Shown piece by piece: positions 48,900 to 60,146 of a stretch of DNA of 64,000 nucleotides. Below the pieces are notes generated by a model. The model was given only the letters and a program-made list of their open reading frames with translations. It was not told where the DNA came from and did no database searches. The stretch lies in NCBI RefSeq assembly GCF_000003815.2, contig NC_049987.1:10832714-10896713 (forward strand), read 5' to 3'. A program made the position numbers and the translations under genes. Every line of letters begins with the position of its first letter. The first letter of the stretch is position 1. Origin of the DNA: Branchiostoma floridae (taxonomy: Eukaryota; Chordata; Leptocardii; Amphioxiformes; Branchiostomatidae).

Positions 48900-50909
48900 C
48901 TTGTTAGTGATACTTGCAGCAGGTCCGTGGCGATATGGTACGCCGAAGACGGGCTCAGACATATGCCAAAAAGACCACAAGGGGGAGCTAGATCCTCTCT
49001 GGGCGCATCAATATGGCATTACAGGGAGCAGAAAGGATAGAAGCGTATCGTCTGGCATTTCACTGACGGATTGCGTGTGTATCAGTCCGCACACACCCAT
49101 AGACCCAGGCCCTAAATGAAATCCTTCTACGGCCCTCGGGGAAAGCTGAACACATTAGTTCGGCTGGAAGATCCCAGTAATGTGTTCCAATTACATTATG
49201 TCATCCATAATGCATAGCCTAAGTCAGTTAGTAAAGATTTGGTGCACAACTTCCAGGAACAATGAGATCATGAACTTGCAGCAGGCTGCAAAAATCATTG
49301 AAATAGGAATTGTTATTTTTATACAGATATGCAGTCAATTAATGTTGTTTATAGATACGGAAAAAATCGATACCCAAAGCCCTTTTTCCAAACTAAAGAT
49401 TACCCGAAGCTTCCCGTTTACGTGTGACAAATAAGAGATAATGTTTCCTCGTAAACCCTTAAGCTTCCTATGATTCTTTTTACTGCTATCTTCTGTGAAA
49501 GAAATGGATTTTTTTTCTTATAATCAAACCTTTCTAATATGTTTTTGAAATGGATTTGTCACGTACTTTATGATTATCGATGTTTGGTTGTTACTGATAG
49601 TGATGACACGTGCGATTACAAGAAGGACTGCATAACTGAACAATTTTGTGCTTACATTTGTACGTTAGTCCTTTCATTTATTGATCGTTTATCTTTACAT
49701 CATTTGAATTTAAAGCTGTGAATACTTATGATTTGAAACAGAGAGACCTGTGCGTTTACCAATACTGGGGTAGCCTTATGTATCATGGAGTGAAAAGAGC
49801 TGCGACCTCTTGCGACCCGCTTATGATTGCATCCACTGTAACCTTAGACGAATAAATTGCATTAAGATAGATTATTGACTTGCGCAAGAGCCTTCCATAT
49901 ACTGGTACCAATGTCTTGACCAATTTAGGATAAGCAATTTAAATTACAGCTGCGCATGAATGGTCATATAACACCATGTATACGATATACACAGTATACG
50001 ATCACAGTGTGTCATATTCTATGGTGCGGTACAGTACGTGGTTTCTGCCTAGAAGTTAACACACAGAGATCAACTGTCTTAACTTTATTTCATTCACATT
50101 GGTACAGATGTCACTAGAATGGAACAGATGTTATTGTTAGTCTAACTATCTACGTCTCATGATGTTTAGCTACGTTTACAGAACAGCACAGAGGCATCTG
50201 AAATCTATGTCACATAATATTGAAATATCCACAGGACACATGTTTATCATTTACTATCACAATGTCTAACTACACATTATACTTTTCTGTACTTTGTGTT
50301 AATGAGTATGTTGTGTTGCAACAAATGTCAGTTGACATCCAAATTCATTAAATGCTACTTAACATACTTCAAACCCATCAAACATCGATAAAACAATCTC
50401 ATCATCATCAGGAGAGTGCCCCGGACAAAGTTCACTCTCCTTGTCAAAGTTCGGCCATGACATGACACTTTGTACTAATTACCTGCTGTCACACAGATGT
50501 AAAAATGCTGGCCTTTTGATGATTGCACGTCAATGCTATAGGTTGCTCAGCAACGCAATAAGCAACCTAGAAAATATGTTTACATGCGTCCGTCAAAAAT
50601 GCAATGTTCAATGGTACCTATATCCTCAAGGTATCGACTGCAAATGATATGACATTCTAGCAGATAATATCACACGCACTAATTATATATAATATAAATA
50701 GTTCCGTTGATAATTACTGAAACGACTATTACAAAATCTTTCATTTGAAGAAACATTAACTCCACTACTTTCTACTCTCGTCTCAGTGTGAAACAAATTT
50801 CAACCACGCTGTATATAATGTAAAATATTGCAAAATGTTCATATAAATATGAAGTGCCAACCTGTAAACTACTCCGTGTAATAACAAATTGAGAATCGCA
50901 ATGTCGGTG
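48900..50909. other. Intergenic between copies C and B
   Basis: Same organisation as 40373-42393 and very similar in sequence. It holds the upstream region of copy B and the 3' flank of copy C, including a minus-strand AATAAA at 50084-50089. Confidence 0.45.
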
Positions 50910-53900
50910 CTACTGGTCCCCATCGGAATACGGTGGAAGGGATGTCGAGTGAACCAGGCCTGCATTATTCAGAATAAAGAAAAAATGTATGTTCAGCAAT
51001 GTTTACTTACTTGTGAACACAATATTTTGTATCTTCACAGAAGGCTACGTGCAATACAAACTCATGATAAAAGTAGTAGATGTTTACCTGAGTAAGAAAG
51101 TCCAACCGACTCCCACTTCTTCTCCATCCGTGGCGGAGGCCGAGGCTTGAGTGTACCGTACATCTCCTGTAGCTCCAGGTCCTCCACACCGGAGTCAATG
51201 GTGCCGGTCTTGTACACGTACTTCGGTACAGGGGGCATCGGGCGGGAGGCGGACAAGTCAAAGAATTCTAAGAATAGTGGCATTAGTAACTGTTACGGTA
51301 GTATACATTACGTTGATGAAAGTTATACATCCAGGTAATAAGATACGCCAAAACCAATTGATCGAGCAACTGGATATGGTTTTGGAAACAGTGACACCCA
51401 TAGTGTACTGACGGAAGAAACTGATGTTGTCTGAAACATCTGACCGTTTCCAAAATCATATCCTGTTGCTTGAGGTGTTGTTTTTGGCGTAGTATTCACT
51501 ATTTCGTTTAATAAAATCTTTAATGCAGACTTACTTTTATGCAGATAGCTTTTAAGCAGATTTTTTGCAAGAATTCGGTGTTATATAGGCAGATAAATAC
51601 CATCTTGATAAGACTTGCATATCCAGCCCTTCCTCTTGCAAATGATTATAATAACCACCACAGCGACTGTCAACAGAAGAACCACTCCACCAGTGATAGC
51701 TGGGATCATGACAGTCTTTGGAATGGATTCTGTTGAGCAAAAGTTAAAGACTGAATGTTACATATAGATTCACAAAGCTTTTGCATTGCAGCAAAGTGAA
51801 TGTTGTATACGTATAATAAAGCTCTAGGAAAATATATACTACCTTTGATCTCCAAGTTTATGTTTCGCTTGACAGTCCCGAACATGTTGGTTGTCTGGCA
51901 GATGTAGCTTCCACCATCCTTCACAGCCACATTCTTTATGGTCAGTGACGACGTCATTTCCTGGTTCCGTCTGGTTGTGACAATATGGAAATCAGCACTA
52001 TCTAGCTCGGTTTCCAACCCGTAATTATTTCGCCATATCCACTGGACACGAGATGGCAAAGGGTCAGCTGCAACAGTACAAGCAAGTCGCACTGTTTCCC
52101 CGGTATCGGCAGATACCATCGCTGTGTCGCCTTCTTCTTCCATATAGGGTTTTCCTGTGAAATATACATATCATTGAACTTAGATGGCTTGTAAATGCCT
52201 ACCTGCATTTGGTTAAAGGTATACTGATTAGAGCGATGTATGGCTATAATGAGTTAGAAATTCTATGCCTGTATATCAGCTCTAAGTTTTTTTATAAATA
52301 ATGATGAGGAACTAACCCACAACATCGATGAAAACATCCTTTGTCTTCTCAAGAAATCCATCACTTGTTGCTACGCACTGATACATTCCATCTACATCAT
52401 AGCGCACACGGTGGAACCGGAGAGGGTTTTTCCAGTACAACTTTGTATTCTTCCGCCGCCATGTTACTTTCGGTTTTGGATTTCCGTCCACCAGACAGTT
52501 CAGGGAGAAGTCATCATCCTCTGAAAGGGCGGTCACCTTGTCGTCCATGGAGGGGTCAATCAGCGGTGGGTCTATTTTCAACCAAAGAAAGAAGATAAGT
52601 ACTATTGATTTAAATTGCTATCCAACATTCATCGCATGTTGATTATTCGAAAACAAAATCTTCTTTATTTTGTGAAAGACCTTCGTACACATGTAATAGA
52701 GATAACAAACTGTCTATGTACAGACAATGAGCCTCATTCAATCTACGGAATTTGTCACTTGACAGTACTAACGCTTATAATACGCTTATTGCGCAACAAC
52801 AAAGTCTCCAATGGAATGCTGTGTATGTACGTATGTGTAAAAGTAGTAAACAAATCATACGTACACAAAACCTCTAATGTCACAGTCCCCATTCCTAAGG
52901 GAGCTACACCATTGTCTGCCGTGCATTGGTAAGTTCCTGCATCCTGACGAGATGTACTGGGAATTCGAAACGTTTTCTGCCTGTGGAACACGAGAAAGAT
53001 GCAGCCTTGAAAAAACAATTAACTGTATAATGTAACAGAGTGTTTATTTTGTTCTTTACTTGACAAAACGTCGGGAAATTCTGTACGGTAAACCACTAAC
53101 TTCAAAGTAACGCTTTTGTCGTATGAAGCTATTACCCGATATTGCCACTGAGTAATGCAGGGCGGCCAGGTCTTGTCCAGCTGATAGTTGCAGGAGGATT
53201 GCTGTCCACCAGGCAGGTCAGATCTGCTGAGTCACCCTCGATGACGTGAACAGATGCAATGGGAACAGCCACACTTGGGGGATCTAAGAATGGAAAGAAA
53301 AACACATGAAAGTTGTAATAATGCACTGTCCAATGCTATAAAAATCGTATATATATGCGGTGCACGTATCAGGCTACCACGTAGACTGTATACGCTTACA
53401 ATGTATAATTAAGGGTTAATGACCCGCCTCGAGGTGTATATGGTGTCATAACGCCTGGTCCTTTGCTATAACCACCGAATAAAACCACCGAGTGAGCGAA
53501 GCGAACGAGGTGGTTTTATGAGGTGGTTATAGCAAAGGATCAGGCGTTATGACACCATGTACACCGAGGAACAGGCGGGTCATTAACGTTATTATCATAT
53601 AGCCTACCCAAACTTGCAAACTCCTGTATGACGCATAGATCCCTTGGTACTATACGTATGAATTCCTTTGTCGAATTTCTGAAAGTTCATATTTGTTCCT
53701 TGGTACATTTGTTTAAAGATTGCAGTTTGAAACCAAAATTTCCACAGAAAATATTTAAAACATTGCAGTCTTCGCTTTTTCGAACAACAAAACTCATTAT
53801 CAATGTTAACATTGTCTGTACTTTTTTCCCTCTGCTCTGGCATATGTTTCGCTCCTTTTGATTGGCCAAACCCTGCATATCTGTGTGTATCAGTCTGGTT

Positions 53901-56900
53901 GGTCAGAATGAATCGACACCGGCACCGGTGCCGGTGTCGATGCAAATCGACACCGGTGCCGGTGTCGATCCATTCTGACCAATCAGAAGAGGATACACAC
54001 CGGCCTGGCCAGAATCTAAGTGTTATGGCGACATAACCAACGTGGAACGGGGCCTTCTGATTGGTCCGCGGCGCCTGGCTATATGATAATAGACTTTAAC
54101 ATAATGGCAACTCACAATGCACTCGCAAAATCGTCCAGGATTCCTGAGCTGAAGTGATCTCCGGAAATGGCTGGCTGGCTCTGCAGGTCAGATTCATACC
54201 GTTATCCCATTTGGTCAGACGCCGGATAGTAAGGTCAAGCTGTACTTGACTTTCATGTTCTTCAAAATTAACGTCTTGCTCCGTAAATGCCTTCGTTCCA
54301 TTGTACCAGGTAAGTTGAGGCTGTGGATGGCCACCTGAAGATGTACAGCTAAGCACTAGCTGCTGCCCAGCCTGACCTGGAACTTCCGCACCCCTCAGTG
54401 TTGGGAGCTGAGGAATAGGTACTGATATAAAATACGTTTGATAAGTTTTTGTACTGTGCAAATATGTATTAGACGAAAAGACAACTTTAGCTAGAGAATC
54501 AACCAAGAGTAGTACCTTGAGAATCAATCAAGAGTATTGCATCAAATGTTTCTTACCAACTACAGTTAACATCGCTTCTTTAGGCTCAAGACCGAAGACA
54601 TTACACGTGTAAGCTCCTCTGTCCTCTAGGTTAGCGTCCTGGATCCTTAAATGAAACTCTCCTTTCTGCACGTCGCCAACAACCTGAGACATAGTTTGAA
54701 ATGTTTAACCGATGGCTCTAATGAATTTGACCTGAAATCAAGGAAGAACATAGATTTTTCTCTTATCCATTAATACAGCTAGATGAAACTAAAAGCTAAT
54801 TCAATTACCTTGTAATGTTGTGTTATAAAGGAAACTACGTAAGTAAAAAACAGACAGACCTGGTAGCGTGGGTACTTTGGGTCCACCCTCCGGCCAGATG
54901 AAATGGCTCTTCCAGGTGATGACCTAACCCAACTAACAACATCATCTGGTGACAAGTCATGGAAGCTGCAGTGAAGCGTAGCTGTATGACCCAGTAGTAC
55001 AGCGGTGGGCAATGGAACTGCATTGTAGCTGACACCGCTAGCTGTAATATGAATAGCGACTTAGTTGTGATCTATATTGCACATCACACATTTGTCTACT
55101 TGTTTGTGTCGTGATTGCTTATAGATGTGGTGCCCCTAAAGTACACTTAAGCGTCATTATATCAGTACAAAGAATTGATTTATGATTGTAACTGCATACT
55201 GACAAGAAATATGCCACAGTATAAGCTGTCAGTGAGTGAATATCAATGGTAGTGGATAAGCTAGCAACCTCTCCCTGTAACAATACCCTGCTACAGAAAC
55301 AGAAAGGAAACTTGCTGAGCTATGTGCCTCTAGGTCCTACAAGATGAATGGCAACAACAAACATATGTAGAGCGGCAACAGGACGAAATTATCATAGATT
55401 AAGATACATTCACTATCCTTTGCCCCAGTATAGCGTAATGGCCACGCGATCTGCACCGTTTATGTAGCAGTTGAGGCACTTTAGAAGCAATCAGTGCGTG
55501 AACACCGTAAAGACTCGATCGTTTGGAGGAGCATCTAGCTCAAGGTTAAAGCTTGTTATGACGTCTTCTCAGCTATGTAGAGAGGCTTTGGGGCTACCAT
55601 GGTTTTGCCAGCTTCAGAAAGCGTCATGAAGGCCGTCCCGTCTACTAGCCAATTTGCGCAAAACGAAAGGCACATGACAAGCCGTTTAAAGTGTCCCCTT
55701 GGATTTGTCTCCTTTAAAAAGTATTTTATTTATTTCGATCTTTTTATTCAATCCAGGTGCATATCAAGACTGTAACAAAGCTTGAAGATCAAAATTAGTT
55801 AGTTTTATGTTAATCTTAGAAAACTGAACTATTTTCACTACTATGTTCTTTACTAGTTTGTTGAATGCTTCATCGGTTGTAGCAGCTGCAACAGATAAAT
55901 ATGACCCCTATGATTGATGATGCTTTTGGGCCCTTGTTTTGGCTTTCTATGCTTTTATGGACAGCCGCAGGTAGGTTTCAACGAAGTGCGTAGTAAGAAC
56001 GTGAGGATGTCACATGTTCCATTAGACCACAAAGCTTTTACTTCAACAAAATATTTTGCTTTCCATATGACACATATGCATAACAAGCCTACTTTCCAAA
56101 AGTTTTTATATTACATATCTGCGGAAAGTACATTAACCGTTGTCAATGTTTATTGGATAGATTATACTAACGGTTGGTTTATCCGCTTGCGGTGTTAACG
56201 CATTTCAGTTACATCTTGTTTGGTAGCTCATGTGTGGTGTGATCGAAAAAAATATTCCAATCGATTGTTGTGTTATCATTCATCATCACTGCATAATGAT
56301 AAATGAATGTGGTAAAATGAATAAGTAAGTATAGGCAATTCTAATAAAAGAAGCATGTGTCCTTGAACCATTCGAAAGCCCAGTAAAGCTCTCTCTAACG
56401 CTTTCGTGTCTTCACAAAGGAATACTAATGGTGTTATTGAGAAGAAACAGTCCTGTTTGATTATAGCAACAGTAAGGTCAATTGCAGACCGGCAGCGCTT
56501 GTAGATGAGCTGATACATTGTTACAAGTGAGCGACTCATTGATGATGACTGCACTTCAGTGTTGCTATTATCATACATCTTGGTGATACTAGAGGCCCCG
56601 TAATAGCTCTCACTAACATTAACATTGAAGGTCCCATGTTCAGTGATCTGTTCCATGTTCTCGTCACGCCAATTTTCTTCATGAATGTATTATCGCTAAA
56701 GGCGATGTAACTGCATCGACTCCGGTAAGGTTGTAGAATAAGGTCATACACCATTACGAAAGTCATGAGCCATGGATGAATGACCATAAAGTATATCAAC
56801 AAATTACAGTAGCTCCCTTTAGGCTCGAGTCAATAGGTCATGTTCATTTTTTAACAACTTCAGTTACATTATTTGTGCTTTAGTGGATCATGTGCTCCTG

Positions 56901-57707
56901 TTATTGATTTAGCCGTAGATAAAGTATACTTTATTCAGTGATCATATAAATACTATGTCTGCTTTACACAAGGCATACATCATTGTGCTGTTCATCGTGC
57001 CTCGGGTGTGTAACAATGAGTAATCATTTAACATATTTAAAGCTGAGGTAAGTGGGTAAAGTTAATGAATCATCAACCATATGATGATGAATGATGCCTT
57101 GGCTTCATTGTCACTAGCTGGTATCAATTCCCAAAAAACATCACCGCCACATATTCTTGAAATGATTAACGTCATCACCAACAATATGTACAATATGACA
57201 TGGTACTATCATCATTTATAACGTATGATTATTGGTCTCGCATGTATTTATACGGCAGTGTTCTTATGTTACGAAATACAGGAAATACTTCATTTGCAAG
57301 CGTCTTGAAAAGGCTATGGCGTCTACATTCTATAGGGCCTAGTGTACTACATTTAGATCTAGTTATCATAATGACGGAAAGATCCTGATAACAGCGATAG
57401 GTCAACAACATTCCAAAACAGCAAACCGCTAGAAAACAAACGACCTCCTGTTTAATTTTCATAACGGGTTCCGATTCATCACAAAGAATCTCTTGTTCTT
57501 AGAAGATGCAGATGAGACGAGATATCGACATGACGACTAAGCGTAACCCACCTTTACCCACCCAGTACAGATAGCATCATGCATGGCATAGCATAGACAA
57601 AATGTCGTAACCAGTAATGAAAATATTGATTAGCTTCACCTACCGTCAGGAAAAACAGTGAATAACCCGGCTGCAGCAAGCAAAAATACGTTTATGTTGG
57701 TCAGCAT
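50910..57707 (-). CDS. Kirrel/Neph-like Ig adhesion receptor, copy C
   Basis: Predicted 622-residue protein with the same architecture as copy B. Exons: 57707-57644, 55041-54860, 54683-54557, 54421-54116, 53283-53136, 52980-52865, 52571-52317, 52154-51843, 51729-51601, 51267-51088 and 50959-50910. The lengths equal those of copy B exon for exon and sum to 1869 nt. The signal peptide is MLTNINVFLLAAAGLF. Ig1 contains VSWVRSSPGRAISSGRRVDP and YTCNVFGLEP; Ig5 contains VQWIWRNNYGLETELDSADF. The membrane span lies within MIPAITGGVVLLLTVAVVV. Ig3 (exon 5) differs more from copies A and B than the other exons do. Intron 4 carries a foldback and a palindrome-bearing element (53415-54090), the latter ending only about 25 bp from the exon 4 donor. 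An in-frame TAG lies upstream of the start in the copy A equivalent. Confidence 0.84.
51342..51500. mobile_element. Hairpin MITE in intron 9 of copy C
   Basis: Orthologous to the copy at 42825-42980 with the same borders and internal pairing. Confidence 0.7.
53415..53587. mobile_element. 173-bp foldback with TTAA ends
   Basis: GTTAATGACCCGCCT at 53415 pairs with its exact inverse ending at 53587. The arms continue for about 75 bp with few mismatches around a small loop containing GAGCGAAGCGAAC. Absent from intron 4 of copies A and B. Confidence 0.8.
53588..54090. mobile_element. MITE with TTATCATATAGCC ends and internal palindromes
   Basis: TTATCATATAGCC near 53592 pairs with GGCTATATGATAA at about 54076-54089. 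Inside lies a nested palindrome (53899-53982). The right 100 bp matches, inverted, the left end of the insertion at 58652, including an AATCAGAAGGCCCC block. The minus-strand frame 53604-53945 is not supported as a gene. Confidence 0.7.
53899..53982. repeat. Nested GC-rich palindrome
   Basis: A perfect 30-bp palindrome (53912-53941, built from ATCGACACCGG and GGTGCC steps) is followed 4 bp later by a 24-bp near-palindrome of the same motif (53946-53969). Both sit inside an outer inverted pair, TTGGTCAGAAT (53899-53909) and ATTCTGACCAA (53972-53982). Confidence 0.9.
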
Positions 57708-58651
57708 CTTGTTAGTGATACTTGCAGCAGCTCCGTGGCGATATAGTACGTCGAAGACGGGCTCAGTCTAAATGTGACATCTGCCAAAAAGACCACAGGG
57801 GGAACTAGATCCTCTCTGGGCGCATCAATATGGCATTACAGGGAGTAGAAAGGATAGAAGCGTATCGTCTGGCATTTCACTGACGGATTGCGTGTGTATC
57901 AGTCCGCACACACCCATAGACCCAGGCCCTAAATGAAATCCTTCTACGGCCCTCGGGGAAAGCTGAACACATTAGTTCGGCTGGAAGATCCCAGTAATGT
58001 GTTCCAATTACATTATGACATCCATAATGCATAGCCTAAGTCAGTTAGTAAAGATTTGGTGCACAACTTCCTGGAACAATGAGATAATGAACTTAAATAT
58101 CCTTGAAATAGGAATTGTTATTTTTATACAGATATGCAGTCAATTAATGTTGTTTATAGATACGGAAAAAATCGATACCTAAAGCCCTTTTTCCAAACAA
58201 AATATTACCTGAAGCTTCCCGTTTACGTGTGACAAATAAGATTTAATGTTTCCTCGTAAAACCTTAAGCTTCCTATGATTCTTTTTACTGCTATCTTCTG
58301 TGAAAGAAATGGAATTTTGTTTCTTATAATCAAACCTTTCAAATTTTTTTTTGAAATGGATTTATCACGTACTTTATGATTATCGATGTTTGGTTGTTAC
58401 TGATAGTGAGGACACGTGCGATTACAAGAAGGACTGCATAACTGAACAATTTTGTGCTTACATGTGTACGTTAGTCCTTTCATTTATTGATCGTTTATCT
58501 TTACATTTGATTTGAAACAGAGCTACCTGTGCGTTTACCAATACTGGGGTAGCCTTATGTATCATGGAGTGAAAAGAGCTGCGACCTCTTGCGACCCGCT
58601 GATGATTGCATCCACTGTAACCTTAGACGAATAAATTGCATTAAGATAGAT

Positions 58652-59435
58652 TATCATATAGCCAGGGGACGTGGGCAAATCAGAAGGCCCCATTTCATGC
58701 TGGTTATGACGCCGTAACAGCCGTGCATTAATTTTTTTATTATTGCACGTGTGCATTAATGACTTTTGAAAGTTTAAACCAATCAGAAGGACAGACAAAC
58801 AGGACGCTGGCCAATCAGAATGAGATATCCAGGAATCGTCCATCTGCCAAGATAAGGGAATAAGTACAGGCATGGCAGGGGGGATGGCTCCCTCTATTAA
58901 CATCGGTAGTGCGAGTTTCTTTGTTCAAAGAAAACATTTGCCGTCTTAAAACAACATTAAATTACCTATGATATTTAAGACAATAAAATCTATTTCAAGT
59001 CATGTCCAATTTAAACTACAAATGGAAAATAAAATTATTTGCACCCCCGCCCATTCAAGTTCAGACGACAATAACACCACGGTCCGCCATTGAGTAGCGG
59101 TCATGGCGCTGGAGGACCAAAATGCTACCTTTCTTCGGAGAAGACGTGTCTGAGTTCGTAGTGAACGAGATTCTCAAGAGCTGTGAAGCACAGGGGATCC
59201 CGGAATGCCTCAGGAAAGCCGGCAGAGATTTAGCGCCTGATACGAACGAACGACAAACTGGAGAATGGGCGAGTGGAGAAATACGTAGCGTGCAACAGTT
59301 TGTAACATAATGAATCGACTTTGTTCTTATTTCAAGCCTTGGAACAGAAATACATTTCACGTACAAGTTTTATGTTGTTCAAATTCACTGTTCAAATTTA
59401 TGTACTGAATAAAAGATGTATGTTTTATAAAGGAA
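58652..59435. mobile_element. About 780-bp insertion upstream of copy C
   Basis: The matching position between copies B and C (49876-49884) is uninterrupted (AGATTATTGAC), and TTAT now appears on both sides. The left end shares the CATATAGCCAGG end of the 53588-54090 element, but no matching right end is present. The right part instead has AATAAA at 59410 and may be a transcript-like 3' end. Confidence 0.6.
59122..59310 (+). CDS. Small hypothetical frame in the insertion
   Basis: A 62-codon frame begins MLPFFGEDVSEFVVNEIL and is followed 100 bp later by AATAAA. It shows no recognised domain. The GC-richer composition between AT-rich flanks and the downstream signal make it more gene-like than its surroundings. 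It could be a fragment of a captured gene or pure chance. A competing ATG at 59104 opens a different, 16-codon frame. Confidence 0.25.
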   Translation: MLPFFGEDVSEFVVNEILKSCEAQGIPECLRKAGRDLAPDTNERQTGEWASGEIRSVQQFVT

Positions 59436-60146
59436 TTTATTGACTTGAGCAAGAGCCTTCCATATACTGGGACCAATGTCTTGACCAATTTAGGGTAAGC
59501 AATTTAAATTACAGCTGCGCATGAATGGTCAAATAAGACCCTGTATACGATATACACAGTATACGATCACAGAGTATCATATTCTATGATGCGGTACAGT
59601 ACGTGGTTTCTGCCTAGAAGGTAACACACAGAGATCAACTGGCTTAACTTTATTTCATTCACATTGGTACAGATGTCACTAGAATGGAACAGATGTTATT
59701 GGTAGTCTAACTATCTACGTCTCATGATGTCTAGCTACGTTTACAGAACAGCACAGAGGCATTTGAAATCTATGTCACATAATATTGAAATATCCACAGG
59801 ACTCATGTTTATCATTTACTATCACAATGTCTAACTATACATTATACTTTTCTGTACTTGGGTTAATGAGTATGCTGTGTTGCAACAAATGTTAGCTGAC
59901 ATATAAAATTCATTCAATGCTACTTAACATACTTCAAACCCATCAGACATCGATAAAACAATCTCATCATCATCAGGAGAGTGCCCCGGACAAAGTTCAC
60001 TCTCCTTGTCAAAGTTCGGCCATGACATGGCCCTATGTACTAATTACCTGCTCCCACACAGATGTAAAAATGCTGGCCTTTTGATGATTGCACGTCAATG
60101 CTATAGGTTGCTCAGCAACGCAATAAACAACCTAGAAAATATGTTT
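59436..60146 (-). pseudogene. 3' flank of the deleted copy D
   Basis: It aligns with 49884-50593, the region downstream of copy C, and then jumps at 60146 to sequence equivalent to 55105 in intron 1 of copy C. All of exons 2-11 of copy D are therefore missing, about 4.5 kb. Confidence 0.75.

Noticed and set aside
55914-56198. 94-codon + strand frame conserved at 60952-61236
   Set aside because: Conservation is explained by the very recent C/D duplication; it lies antisense in intron 1 and is not kept intact in copies A and B.
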